Shown piece by piece: positions 51,971-60,314 of a stretch of 64,000 bases of DNA. The notes beneath the pieces were generated by a model. It was given only the letters and a program-made list of their open reading frames with translations, was not told where the DNA came from and made no database searches. Position numbers and translations under genes: made by a program. Position 1 is the first letter of the stretch. Every line of letters begins with the position of its first letter. The DNA is from Spirochaeta isovalerica (GTDB lineage: Bacteria; Spirochaetota; Spirochaetia; DSM-2461): the NCBI RefSeq assembly GCF_014207565.1, contig NZ_JACHGJ010000004.1:1-64000 (forward strand), written 5' to 3'.

Positions 51971-52414
51971 ATGGGCGGATATGAACAGCTGAAACTGGAA
52001 AACCAGTTCTGTTTCCCTCTCTATGCGGCTTCGCGACTGGTAACAAGAATGTATCAGCCTCTGCTTGAAAAACTCGATATCACCTATCCCCAGTACCTGA
52101 TTCTTCTGGTTCTCTGGGATAGGGGAGAAGCCGGAGTCATGGAATTGGGAGAGAGACTGATGCTGGCTTCCAACACGCTGACTCCCCTTCTGAAGAGAAT
52201 GGAAAGCAAAGGTATAATCCGGAGAGTCCGTTCGGAAAATGATGAAAGAAAAGTCATCATTTCACTGACAGAGAAAGGGAAAGACATGGAAGAACAAGCC
52301 TGCCATATTCCGGAAGCTCTTGCGACCGAAGCCGGAGAAAACTTTCCACTGGAAAGAATTCTTAAACTCCGTGATGAACTGAATGATTTCCTGAAAGAAT
52401 TTAAAACTATCTGA
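51971..52414 (+). CDS. MarR family regulator, OhrR-like
   Basis: The 147-residue protein is a winged-helix MarR protein: ITYPQYLILLVLWDRGEAGVMELGERL region, LTPLLKRMESKGIIRR recognition part and SENDERKVIISLTEKG wing. A cysteine near the N-terminus (ENQFCFPLYAASR, C14) matches the position of the peroxide-sensing Cys of OhrR. It lies 3 bp after the peroxidase gene. It likely represses the operon through the palindrome in the promoter and is released by oxidation of C14. Confidence 0.92.
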   Translation: MGGYEQLKLENQFCFPLYAASRLVTRMYQPLLEKLDITYPQYLILLVLWDRGEAGVMELGERLMLASNTLTPLLKRMESKGIIRRVRSENDERKVIISLTEKGKDMEEQACHIPEALATEAGENFPLERILKLRDELNDFLKEFKTI

Positions 52415-52455
52415 AGGTCAGGAAACAGAATATTGCTGTAACCGGTGTAAAAAAA

Positions 52456-52475
52456 GGACCGCCAACCGGCGGTCC
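52456..52475. terminator. Bidirectional terminator between ohrR-like and tkt genes
   Basis: GGACCGCC (52456-52463) pairs with GGCGGTCC (52468-52475) around AACC. On the minus strand it is followed by a run of seven T residues, a textbook terminator for tkt. On the plus strand CCTGCTTTT follows, giving weaker termination of the peroxidase operon. Confidence 0.9.
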
Positions 52476-52495
52476 CTGCTTTTCAAGTCAGCGGC

Positions 52496-54490
52496 TTATG
52501 CAAAATGTTTTTTGATCTTCTCTACAACAGCTTCGGGAACAAATCCGAATTTTTTCTGAAGTACGCCGGCAGGAGCCGATTCACCGAAGTGATCGATGCC
52601 GATCGCCAGACCGTCAAATCCCACATATTTGCCCCACCCGTAAGTGGTCGCTGCTTCGATGGAGACTCTTTTCGTGCATGAGGAAGGCAGAACGGAATCT
52701 CTGTAAGCTTTGTCCTGTCTTTCGAAGATCTCTCTTGAAGGCATGGAAACCACTCTGACTTTTTTCCCCTCTTTTCTCAGAAGTTCCGCAGACTCCAGAG
52801 CCAGGTTCACTTCCGAACCGGTGGCGATGAGAATCATATCGAATCCCGCATCTTCACTGAGAATATAAGCCCCTCTGGACATATCGATTTTTGCGGCCTG
52901 TTCAGACGATAGGGGTGCAAGATTCTGTCTTGTCAGAACGAGAGCCACAGGTCCCTGAATCCGGACAGCCTGATTCCAGGCATGGGCCGCTTCATTGGCA
53001 TCGGCTGGACGGATAACTGTCATATCCGGAATAGTTCTGAGCATGGGAAGCTGCTCGATAGGCTCATGTGTCGGTCCGTCTTCACCGACGAAGAAAGAAT
53101 CATGAGTCAGAATGTAGACCTGATTCAGTTTCTGAAGGGCTGCCAGTCTGATAGCCGGCTTCATGTAATCGGAGAATACGAAGAAAGTCGAACTGTAGGG
53201 AATGGCCACTCCGTAAAGAGCCATACCGTTGGCAATCATGGCCATACCGAGTTCCCTTACGCCGAAGTGGAAGTTTCTTCCCTCATAAGAACCTGCCTGA
53301 AAGCTGGTTTCTCCCTGGATATCCGATTTTGTTGAAGGAGCGAGGTCCGCTGCTCCCCCCATGAGAGAGGGAATCAGTTCCGCCGCTTTCTGAAGGATTT
53401 TACCGCTGGAGGCTCTGGTCGCCATGGCGCCCTCTACGGGAGCAGCCTTGAGGAGCTCTTCGAGAAGATTCTCTGGAACGGTTTTGCCAGTAAGGGAATC
53501 GATGAGAGCCGCTCTGGAACTTTCGGCTTTTCTGTAGGCTTCAAAATCTTTATTCCACGCTGCTGCCTCTTCTTTCAATTCCTTTATACGGGCACTGATT
53601 TCTGTTTTGACTTCCGCGGGAACGGTAAAGGGTTCCGCGCTGAAACCCAGCGCTTCTTTTGTCGCAGCAAGCTCTTCGACTCCGAGCGGCTCACCGTGGG
53701 TTTTATGGGAACCGCCCTTATTGGGAGCTCCGAATCCGATTGTAGTCTTTCCGATAATGAGAGTCGGTCTGCCGTCGCTTTTGCGGGCTGCGGTCAGAGC
53801 CATATCGTTCTGATCGAGGTCGTTCCCGTTTTCAACATGGAGAACTCTCCAGTTATAGGCTTCGAAACGCTTTGCCACATCTTCAGTGAAGGCCTTGTCG
53901 GTATTTCCTTCAATAGTGATCTTATTGTCATCGTAAAAAACAATAAGATTGTCCAGTTTGAGGTGTCCTGCCAGAGAAGCGGCTTCGGAAGTCGTTCCCT
54001 CCTGCATACAGCCGTCGCCGGAAATAACATATACTTTCTGATCTTTCAACAGATCGCTTTTGTCCAGACCTGTTCTGGCGGCAAAGTTCTTCGCTGCCAT
54101 TGCCATTCCAACCGCTGATGCGAAACCGCTTCCCAGAGGTCCGGTGGTACAGTCGACACCGGCTGTATGACCGAACTCGGGGTGTCCCGGAGTCAGACTT
54201 CCGAGCTGACGGAAATTCTGGAGTTCTTCCATGGACAGGCCGTAATCGAAAAGGTGAAGGAGCGAATAAAGAAGCATGGAACCGTGTCCCGCTGAGAGGA
54301 CGAAACGGTCTCTTCCGATCCATGCGGGATCGGCGGGGTTGTGACGCATATGCTTTTTCCAGAGCGTATATGCAAAATCGGCACATCCCATGGGCATACC
54401 GGGATGTCCGGAATTGGCCTTTTGAACAGCTTCGGCAGAAAGAACACGGATTGTGTCAGCTGCCAGCCTGGCGTTTTTGTCAGTTTTCAT
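52496..54490 (-). CDS. tkt: Transketolase
   Basis: The 664-residue full-length transketolase shows NSGHPGMPMGCADFAYTLW, the thiamine-diphosphate motif GDGCMQEGTTSEAASLAGHLKLDN (named by residues ~155-178), KTTIGFGAPNKGGSHKTHGEPLG-type loop, and the pyrimidine half with HDSFFVGEDGPTHEPIEQL. All are seen as shorter motifs in order. It transfers two-carbon units in the pentose phosphate pathway. It is 84 bp downstream of the DeoR gene on the same strand and may be co-transcribed, tying pentose-phosphate flux to the DeoR-controlled sugar. Confidence 0.96.
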   Translation of the reverse strand: MKTDKNARLAADTIRVLSAEAVQKANSGHPGMPMGCADFAYTLWKKHMRHNPADPAWIGRDRFVLSAGHGSMLLYSLLHLFDYGLSMEELQNFRQLGSLTPGHPEFGHTAGVDCTTGPLGSGFASAVGMAMAAKNFAARTGLDKSDLLKDQKVYVISGDGCMQEGTTSEAASLAGHLKLDNLIVFYDDNKITIEGNTDKAFTEDVAKRFEAYNWRVLHVENGNDLDQNDMALTAARKSDGRPTLIIGKTTIGFGAPNKGGSHKTHGEPLGVEELAATKEALGFSAEPFTVPAEVKTEISARIKELKEEAAAWNKDFEAYRKAESSRAALIDSLTGKTVPENLLEELLKAAPVEGAMATRASSGKILQKAAELIPSLMGGAADLAPSTKSDIQGETSFQAGSYEGRNFHFGVRELGMAMIANGMALYGVAIPYSSTFFVFSDYMKPAIRLAALQKLNQVYILTHDSFFVGEDGPTHEPIEQLPMLRTIPDMTVIRPADANEAAHAWNQAVRIQGPVALVLTRQNLAPLSSEQAAKIDMSRGAYILSEDAGFDMILIATGSEVNLALESAELLRKEGKKVRVVSMPSREIFERQDKAYRDSVLPSSCTKRVSIEAATTYGWGKYVGFDGLAIGIDHFGESAPAGVLQKKFGFVPEAVVEKIKKHFA

Positions 54491-54574
54491 TAAAACATTC
54501 TCCTGATATTTTTATGATTTTTTTGATGCGACTTCAGTATATAATCAAAAAAACCTTCTGGTCTATGGGTGGGT

Positions 54575-55330
54575 TTATACGAGACGGATGTCTGTTCCGC
54601 TTTCGCGGATTTTTTCAAAAGTCTCCCTCGGCAGCCCCCTGTCACATATGATGGAATCGAGATGGTCGAGAGATAGAATTTTGACAAAACCGTTCATTCC
54701 GTATTTAGTCGAATCCGCCACGAGTATGGTTTTGCGGGCCTGCTGGTTCATTTTCTTAATGACTTCGGCGCCGTCCACCAGATCGGTGGTCATTCCCGTT
54801 TCCAGCGAAAATCCGCTTGTTCCCACAAAGGCGTATTTGACGTGAAAGTTTTCCAGATCCACCAGCGACACCGGTCCGACGATGGCTTCTGAAGATGGCT
54901 GAAATGAACCTCCGACCAGCGTCAGGTGCAGAGCCGGATTAATACGGGCGTACGTGAATACGAGAGTGGAGTTTGTTACGATATGGATATCCCGTTTTCC
55001 AAGCAGATATTTGGGAATGAGCGCTGTGGTCGTTCCGTCGTTTATCATTATGGTATCGCCGTCCTTAATCATATCCGCGGCGGCTTTGGCAATGCGGTTT
55101 TTTTCTTCAACGGCATGTTTCTGGCTTTCGAGAATGTCAGGATGAAAAGCCGGAAAAGCTCCCCCCCGGGTTCTGACGATAAGCCCTTTTTCCTCCAGAG
55201 ATGTAAAATCGCTCCGGATGGTCACTTTAGAGACTTCAAGCAAATCACTGATTTCATTGACCGACGGATTATTGCCTTCCATCAGTATATCAAGAATTTT
55301 CTTTTCTCTTTCGGAAAGACTGACATTCAT
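54575..55330 (-). CDS. DeoR family transcriptional regulator
   Basis: The 251-residue regulator has an N-terminal DeoR-type HTH (SEREKKILDILMEG, VNEISDLLEVSKVTIRSDFT, IVRTRGGAF) and a C-terminal sugar-phosphate-sensing DeoRC domain (MINDGTTTALIPKYL, IVTNS, LVGGSF, FVGTSGFSLETGMTT, ILVADSTKYG). AAGGAG precedes ATG 55330. Its own promoter region contains CTTTC repeats at 11- and 22-bp steps. The same pentamer clusters occur at the SorE-like gene and the E2-E3-E1-PHP-SDR operon, so it is the leading candidate regulator for all three. Confidence 0.95.
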   Translation of the reverse strand: MNVSLSEREKKILDILMEGNNPSVNEISDLLEVSKVTIRSDFTSLEEKGLIVRTRGGAFPAFHPDILESQKHAVEEKNRIAKAAADMIKDGDTIMINDGTTTALIPKYLLGKRDIHIVTNSTLVFTYARINPALHLTLVGGSFQPSSEAIVGPVSLVDLENFHVKYAFVGTSGFSLETGMTTDLVDGAEVIKKMNQQARKTILVADSTKYGMNGFVKILSLDHLDSIICDRGLPRETFEKIRESGTDIRLV

Positions 55331-55368
55331 TGCACAAACTCCTTACGGGCAGAACAGCATCAAAAGCA

Positions 55369-55417
55369 ATTATACATCTCTTTCCTTTTATTTTTCAATA
55401 TCTTTCTTTGGACTTTC
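55369..55417. promoter_or_regulatory. CTTTC-repeat regulatory region and promoter of the deoR gene
   Basis: On the minus strand TTGAAA (55393-55398), 18 bases, then TATAAT (55369-55374). CTTTC lies at 55380, 55402 and 55413, spaced 22 and 11 bp. This is consistent with autoregulation by the DeoR protein. The region sits in the 106-bp gap between the VOC and deoR genes. Confidence 0.65.
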
Positions 55418-55436
55418 TTTTTTCTTCTTTTCTTTA

Positions 55437-56054
55437 TTAGAGGAACTGATTGTATTCGAGTCTGAGACCATCGTGGTTCTCCGTTACGAAATAGGTGACG
55501 CCGTTCTCAAAAAAAGGCAGTACGGCGATCCCCTCTACGACGGGAATTCCTTTCGAAGTGACAGCGGCATACCGCTCCTGCAGATCTTTTTCATCGAAAG
55601 CGATATGATTGACAGGTCCCGGTGCCACGAGACCCTCCGACACTTCCCTTATCTTCAGCCGTACATTTCCATTGCGGAAAAAATCATCGTCCTTCACAAA
55701 GCTGTGAAGAACCAGATCATCTGCTGTTTGAACGGGATCGGAGCTGTTAAGTTCTATATAGGCTAAAGACGCAAGGGCGCCTTTCTCAAAAACCAGATTT
55801 TCCCCCGACGGGCCGGAATACGTCCCTTCAAGTTCGGGAGAAATAAAATGCAGGGCTCCGATCACGGGATTGTCCGGCTTGGAAAGAGGACTCGTATAAA
55901 ACTCGAGCATTGTGCCGGCCACTTCGATAAAGGCGACTTTGACTCCGTCATTCAGAACGGTCCGGAAATGGGGAGAGAACCCCATATCTCCGTACCACGC
56001 AACAGTCTTTTCCATGTCCTCGACGGGGATGCCGATGTGCTGAATTTCAAACAT
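55437..56054 (-). CDS. VOC (glyoxalase/dioxygenase fold) family protein
   Basis: The 205-residue protein has two vicinal-oxygen-chelate-like halves: FEIQHIGIPVEDMEKTVAWYGDMGF-type start with metal-binding His, IEVAGTMLEFY with Glu, and a second half with VNHIAFDEKDLQERY and HDGLRLEYNQFL. These are typical metal positions of VOC enzymes (isomerases, epimerases, dioxygenases). It follows the XylR-like regulator by 66 bp on the same strand. The substrate is unknown, but a sugar-related epimerase or isomerase role fits the context. Confidence 0.85.
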   Translation of the reverse strand: MFEIQHIGIPVEDMEKTVAWYGDMGFSPHFRTVLNDGVKVAFIEVAGTMLEFYTSPLSKPDNPVIGALHFISPELEGTYSGPSGENLVFEKGALASLAYIELNSSDPVQTADDLVLHSFVKDDDFFRNGNVRLKIREVSEGLVAPGPVNHIAFDEKDLQERYAAVTSKGIPVVEGIAVLPFFENGVTYFVTENHDGLRLEYNQFL

Positions 56055-56120
56055 TTATTACCTTCTTCGCCATTATACAACTCTCCCGCCGGGCAAGTAA
56101 ACATATAGTCAAGAACCGGA

Positions 56121-57266
56121 TCATAAATAGTCGCTTCCGTATATCTCTTTCAGCTGTTTTCTGAACCGGTTAGGTGTTGTTCCCGAATGTTCTCTGAAAT
56201 GCCGGAAAAAAGCCTGAAGCGAGCCGAAACCCGCTTCGCCAGCGATATCCTCCAACTTTCTGTCCGAACCGTGCAGCAGTCCTGTGGCAATACGTATTCT
56301 CTGATCGATGATTGCCTCATGGACTGACTTCCCTGTTTCTCTTCTGAAATGATATTCCAGAGTTCTTCTGCTCACAGACAGGGTGCTTGCCAATGAGTTA
56401 ACATCGTTCTGGTGGCCCCTGTCCGACTGGAGAATCCTGTAAGCCCGGGAAATCAGTTCGTCCTCGATTCCCAGAAGAGCCGTGGAATTGCGCTCAATGA
56501 TATGAGCCGGAGGAATCAGCACAGGCTCACCCGCTGTCTCATTCCCTTCCATCATTCTGTCGAGTTTTTCGGCTGCGCTGTAACCTATGCGCTCAAGTTG
56601 AAGCAAAACCGATGAGAGAGGAGGATCGGAGAGTTCGCAGGGAATATCCTCATTATCGACTCCCAGAATGGAGATGCGGTCGGGAACTCTAATATCTTCG
56701 GCCTGACAGACGGCGCTCACCCTCAAAGCCGTTTTATCGTTACAGGCCAAGACCCCCGCAGGTTTGGGAAGCGACGCGAGAAACAGGGCCAGTTCAATGC
56801 TGTACGGTTCTTCGAGCCACCAGGAAAGAGGGCGGTTGAACACAGGAATGCCTTCTACACCGATTCTATCGCAAAAGCCTTTGTATCTGAGCTCAGACCA
56901 CTTTGTCCCTGCCGCTCCGCAGAAAGCAAATGAGGAAAACCCCTTTTCCAGAAAGAAGCGGGCGGCCCTCTCCCCCGTCAGATAATCATCATTACAGACG
57001 CTCTGTACATCAGGCGAACTATAGGCATTGGCAATATCCACAATAGAACCGCTGAAACCGGCAAGTGGTTCGAGAGATTCGGCATACTCCCTTCTGATAA
57101 TCAGTCCGTCCCCTTTCCAGTCCTTCAACTGTTTAAGGGGAGAAAACATCCACCCCTGCCCGAAGAGCTTCCAGTCTCCCTTCTCTTTTGCATAGCGGAC
57201 GATACCTCTGGCCACGCGGTGGTCGTAGTAATCGGATAAACCCATTACCAATGCGATTTGTTTCAT
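56121..57266 (-). CDS. XylR-like AraC family regulator
   Basis: The 381-residue regulator has a LacI/periplasmic-binding-like effector domain (~1-270: QIALVMGLSDYYDHRVARGI, DGLIIRR, GVLACNDKTALRVSAVC, ISILGVDNEDI) and a C-terminal AraC HTH domain (~275-381: LASTLSVSRRTLEYHFRRETGKS, LEDIAGEAGFGSLQAFFRHFR as shorter motifs). This is the architecture of E. coli XylR. It is divergent from the AKR-lactonase-dehydrogenase operon, which it probably activates with the cognate sugar. Confidence 0.94.
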   Translation of the reverse strand: MKQIALVMGLSDYYDHRVARGIVRYAKEKGDWKLFGQGWMFSPLKQLKDWKGDGLIIRREYAESLEPLAGFSGSIVDIANAYSSPDVQSVCNDDYLTGERAARFFLEKGFSSFAFCGAAGTKWSELRYKGFCDRIGVEGIPVFNRPLSWWLEEPYSIELALFLASLPKPAGVLACNDKTALRVSAVCQAEDIRVPDRISILGVDNEDIPCELSDPPLSSVLLQLERIGYSAAEKLDRMMEGNETAGEPVLIPPAHIIERNSTALLGIEDELISRAYRILQSDRGHQNDVNSLASTLSVSRRTLEYHFRRETGKSVHEAIIDQRIRIATGLLHGSDRKLEDIAGEAGFGSLQAFFRHFREHSGTTPNRFRKQLKEIYGSDYL

Positions 57267-57298
57267 AAGGCGATTATATCATAACTCATCGAAAATTT

Positions 57299-57362
57299 GC
57301 GCATTATGGTATATTATATTCGCATTTAGCGCATTGTTTGATCAGTATAGTGATTTTATACT
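57299..57362 (+). promoter_or_regulatory. Promoter and direct-repeat operator of the AKR-lactonase operon
   Basis: GCGCATT (57299-57305), TCGCATT (57320-57326) and GCGCATT (57329-57335) are direct repeats; the first two are 21 bp apart. The third abuts TTGTTT (57334-57339), followed after 17 bases by TATACT (57357-57362). This arrangement suits activation by an AraC/XylR-class protein. The -10 ends only six bases before the ATG. Confidence 0.6.
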
Positions 57363-57368
57363 TTTATC

Positions 57369-58391
57369 ATGAAAAACAAAAAGATTACTTTACCGCGGTT
57401 GATCCACGGTTCCAGTTCCCTGGGCAACCTTTACCAGGTTCTACCGGGAGAGACAAAAAAAGAGCTTGTTTCCCATTGGATAAGTTGTTCGGAGAAACCT
57501 GTCTGTATAGATTCCGCAGGAAAATACGGTGCGGGACTGGCACTCGAGGAAATAGGAAAAGCTCTACGGAATCTTTCCGTCCCGCCGCAGGATGTGATGA
57601 TCAGCAACAAACTGGGGTGGACCCGGATTCCCCTGACGGGAGATGAACCGACATTCGAACCGGGAGTATGGAAATCTCTGCAATACGATGCGGAACAATC
57701 CATAGGGAAAACAGGGATCCATGATTGCTGGAAACAGGGCAATGAACTTCTCGGAGCCCCTTACAAAGCCGATCTGGTATCGGTTCACGACCCCGATGAA
57801 TACCTCGATGGAGCATCAACGGAGGCGGAGAAAGCAAAACGTCACGAAGATATTATTCAGGCATATCAGACCCTTTCGGAGCTGAAGAAAGCCGGAGAGG
57901 TAAAAGCCATAGGCATAGGTTCAAAGAACTGGAAGGTTATCAGAAGTCTTGCCGCGGAAATCGATTTCGACTGGGTCATGTTTGCCAATAGCTTTACCAT
58001 TTACTCCCACCCTTCGGAACTTGTCGATCTTATTGATGAATTATCAAAAGAAGGCGTAGCCATAGTCAATTCCGCTGTTTTCCATTCGGGTTTCCTTGCA
58101 GGCTCATCATACTTCGATTACAGGGAAGTGAGCCGGGAAGAAGAACCCCGTCTCTATGAATGGCGGGACCGCTTTTTCAAAATATGCCAGGGCTATGATG
58201 TAAAACCCGTTGATGCCTCAATCGAATTCGGTCTGATGCTTCCCGGAATCGACGGGATTTCACTGAACACGACTAATCCCGAACGGGTAGACCAGAACCT
58301 TGCTTCGATCAGCCGCTCGGCCCCTGCGGAATTCTGGAGAGAAATGAAAAAGGCCGATCTGATAAAAATTGCGCCGGAGGATTTCCTGTGA
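57369..58391 (+). CDS. Aldo/keto reductase, L-fucose (aldose) 1-dehydrogenase-like
   Basis: The 340-residue AKR has the tetrad in CIDSAGKYGAG (Asp, Tyr), MISNKLGW (Lys) and VSVHDPDEY (His). Together with the following lactonase gene it fits an aldose 1-dehydrogenase of the L-fucose / D-threo-aldose dehydrogenase group, producing an aldonolactone. No ribosome site precedes the ATG and a promoter -10 ends six bases upstream, so translation may be leaderless. Its stop codon overlaps the start of the lactonase gene (GTGA). Confidence 0.85.
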   Translation: MKNKKITLPRLIHGSSSLGNLYQVLPGETKKELVSHWISCSEKPVCIDSAGKYGAGLALEEIGKALRNLSVPPQDVMISNKLGWTRIPLTGDEPTFEPGVWKSLQYDAEQSIGKTGIHDCWKQGNELLGAPYKADLVSVHDPDEYLDGASTEAEKAKRHEDIIQAYQTLSELKKAGEVKAIGIGSKNWKVIRSLAAEIDFDWVMFANSFTIYSHPSELVDLIDELSKEGVAIVNSAVFHSGFLAGSSYFDYREVSREEEPRLYEWRDRFFKICQGYDVKPVDASIEFGLMLPGIDGISLNTTNPERVDQNLASISRSAPAEFWREMKKADLIKIAPEDFL

Positions 58392-59221
58392 AAAAGATAA
58401 TCGATGCCCACCACCATCTCTGGCAGTATAACAACAGGGAATTCGGCTGGATAGACGAATCCATGTCTGTTCTGAGAAACAACTTTTCCATGGAGGATTT
58501 CAGAAAAGAGACCGCTTTTGCCTCAGAAGTGAAATCCATCGTCGTACAGGCTCGCCAGAGTCTCGAAGAGACCGAATGGCTTTTATCCCTTTCGGAATCG
58601 GATAATACAATTGCCGGTGTCGTGGGATGGGTTCCTTTGCGCAGCCCCGTAATCCGGGACCATCTGGACCGTATGAAAAACAGGGGCGGGCTGACCGGTG
58701 TGCGCCATGTGATTCAGGACGAACCGGATCGGGATTTCATGCTAAGAAATGATTTTAACAATGGGGTTTCCGCTTTGAAGGATTTCAACCTGACCTATGA
58801 CATTCTCGTAAAGGAAAAACAACTTCCCGAAACGGTGGCTTTTGTTAAAAAACACGGAAATCAGCCCTTTGTCATCGACCATATAGCCAAGCCGGATATA
58901 AAAAACCGCTCATTCGATTATTGGGCTCGTTATATGGGAGAACTGGCCTCTTTCCCCAATGTCAGCTGCAAACTGTCGGGCCTGGTCACTGAAGCAGATT
59001 GGACGAAATGGTCCCCTGAAGATTTGAAGCCCTATATAGAGAGGATGCTGGAACTGTTCAGCCCCCGCCGGCTGATGTTCGGAAGCGACTGGCCGGTCTG
59101 CCTGGTGGCAGGAGGTTACGAAAAGTGGTTTAAAACCCTGGATTCCTTTCTGTCTGAATTATCGGAATCGGAAAGAGAAGGCATATACAGCGGTAATGCC
59201 GCGGAATTTTACGGAGTATAG
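58388..59221 (+). CDS. Amidohydrolase-family lactonase (L-fuconolactonase-like)
   Basis: The 277-residue protein belongs to the COG3618 metal-dependent hydrolases: IIDAHHHLWQYN at the N-terminus (HxH motif), a GVRHVIQDEPDRDFM stretch, FVIDHIAKPDIK and the C-terminal MFGSDWPVCL with the catalytic Asp. L-fucono- and L-rhamnono-lactonases are the characterised members. The GTG start has GGAGG seven bases upstream and overlaps the AKR stop. It would open the lactone made by the AKR. The specific sugar is inferred. Confidence 0.88.
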   Translation: MKKIIDAHHHLWQYNNREFGWIDESMSVLRNNFSMEDFRKETAFASEVKSIVVQARQSLEETEWLLSLSESDNTIAGVVGWVPLRSPVIRDHLDRMKNRGGLTGVRHVIQDEPDRDFMLRNDFNNGVSALKDFNLTYDILVKEKQLPETVAFVKKHGNQPFVIDHIAKPDIKNRSFDYWARYMGELASFPNVSCKLSGLVTEADWTKWSPEDLKPYIERMLELFSPRRLMFGSDWPVCLVAGGYEKWFKTLDSFLSELSESEREGIYSGNAAEFYGV

Positions 59222-59226
59222 AGAAA

Positions 59227-60243
59227 ATGAAAGTTGTAAAAATCGACGAGCCCTATAAGATATCGCTTAGAGAAATGGATGTTCCGGCGAAGAAGCCGGG
59301 AGAAGCACAAATCCGGATAAAGCGGATCGGACTTTGCGGTACCGATCTGAGAAGCTACAGGGGACAGAATCCCATTGTGCAGTATCCGATTATTTTCGGC
59401 CATGAAATCGGCGGGGAACTGATGGAGGAAGCGACAATCAGCGGCATGAAATATCCTGCCGGAACAGTCGTCACCGTCAATCCCTATACCAATTGCGGGA
59501 CATGCCCTTCCTGCCGGAGAGGAAGAGCCTATGCCTGCCAGTTCAATGAAACACTGGGAAATCAGAGAGACGGAGCGGCATTCGAGTACATGACCATCAT
59601 GACAGAAAAAGTGTACCCCCTCCCGGGACTGAGTCTCGATGATGCAGTATGCGTAGAGCCTTTGAGCGTGGGATTTCACGCTTCGCGAAGAGGCGAAATA
59701 ACATCGGGGGACAAAGTCGTGGTTATGGGTACGGGGATGATCGGCCTGGGAGCCGTCATCGGTGCGGCGGCTCGAGGCGCTGAAGTCATAGCGGTCGATC
59801 TCGACGATGATAAGCTGGAAACAGCCAGGATATGCGGAGCCGCTCATGTGATTAACACATCGAAACTTGAACTGGAAGCGGAAGTGGCGAAACTCACCGG
59901 AGGAGAGGGCGCCGATGTGGTAATCGAAGCTATCGGGTTACCTGCCACCTATCGGGCGGCTATCGATATTGTCGCTTTTACAGGAAGGGTCGTGTATATC
60001 GGTTATGCCAAAGAGGATGTTCCCTTTACAACCAAGTATTTCGTTGCTAAGGAACTGGATATCCGGGGATCGAGAAATGCGGCTCCGGAGGATTTTTCAG
60101 CTGTCATTGAAACTCTTAAAAGCGGTTCCGTTCCCGTTGAAAAGATTATTACCCACAGATACCCCCTACAGGAAGCCGATGCGGCTTTCAAGAGGTGGGC
60201 TGAGAATCCCGGCAATGTCATAAAAATGATTCTGGAAGCTTAA
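59227..60243 (+). CDS. Zinc-dependent alcohol dehydrogenase (MDR family)
   Basis: The 338-residue enzyme has the catalytic-zinc site GLCGTD (Cys) and FGHEIGGE (His-Glu), the four-cysteine structural-zinc loop NCGTCPSCRRGRAYAC, and the NAD motif VMGTGMIGLGAV. It is the third gene of the AKR-lactonase operon, five bases after the lactonase stop. It probably oxidises the sugar acid or its deoxy-keto derivative. It resembles the 692-1708 dehydrogenase of the yia-like operon in length and layout but has its own cysteine spacing. Confidence 0.92.
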   Translation: MKVVKIDEPYKISLREMDVPAKKPGEAQIRIKRIGLCGTDLRSYRGQNPIVQYPIIFGHEIGGELMEEATISGMKYPAGTVVTVNPYTNCGTCPSCRRGRAYACQFNETLGNQRDGAAFEYMTIMTEKVYPLPGLSLDDAVCVEPLSVGFHASRRGEITSGDKVVVMGTGMIGLGAVIGAAARGAEVIAVDLDDDKLETARICGAAHVINTSKLELEAEVAKLTGGEGADVVIEAIGLPATYRAAIDIVAFTGRVVYIGYAKEDVPFTTKYFVAKELDIRGSRNAAPEDFSAVIETLKSGSVPVEKIITHRYPLQEADAAFKRWAENPGNVIKMILEA

Positions 60244-60264
60244 TTTATCCCTTAAAAAAGGAAA

Positions 60265-60295
60265 GGCTGCCCCCAACACCGGGGCAGCCTTTTTT
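60265..60295. terminator. Bidirectional terminator between the dehydrogenase and ABC genes
   Basis: GGCTGCCCC (60265-60273) pairs perfectly with GGGGCAGCC (60281-60289) around a 7-base loop, followed by T6 on the plus strand. An A-rich run on the left side serves the minus strand. It ends both the AKR operon and the ABC transporter operon. Confidence 0.95.
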
Positions 60296-60314
60296 ATCAG
60301 ATCTTAATCAGATA

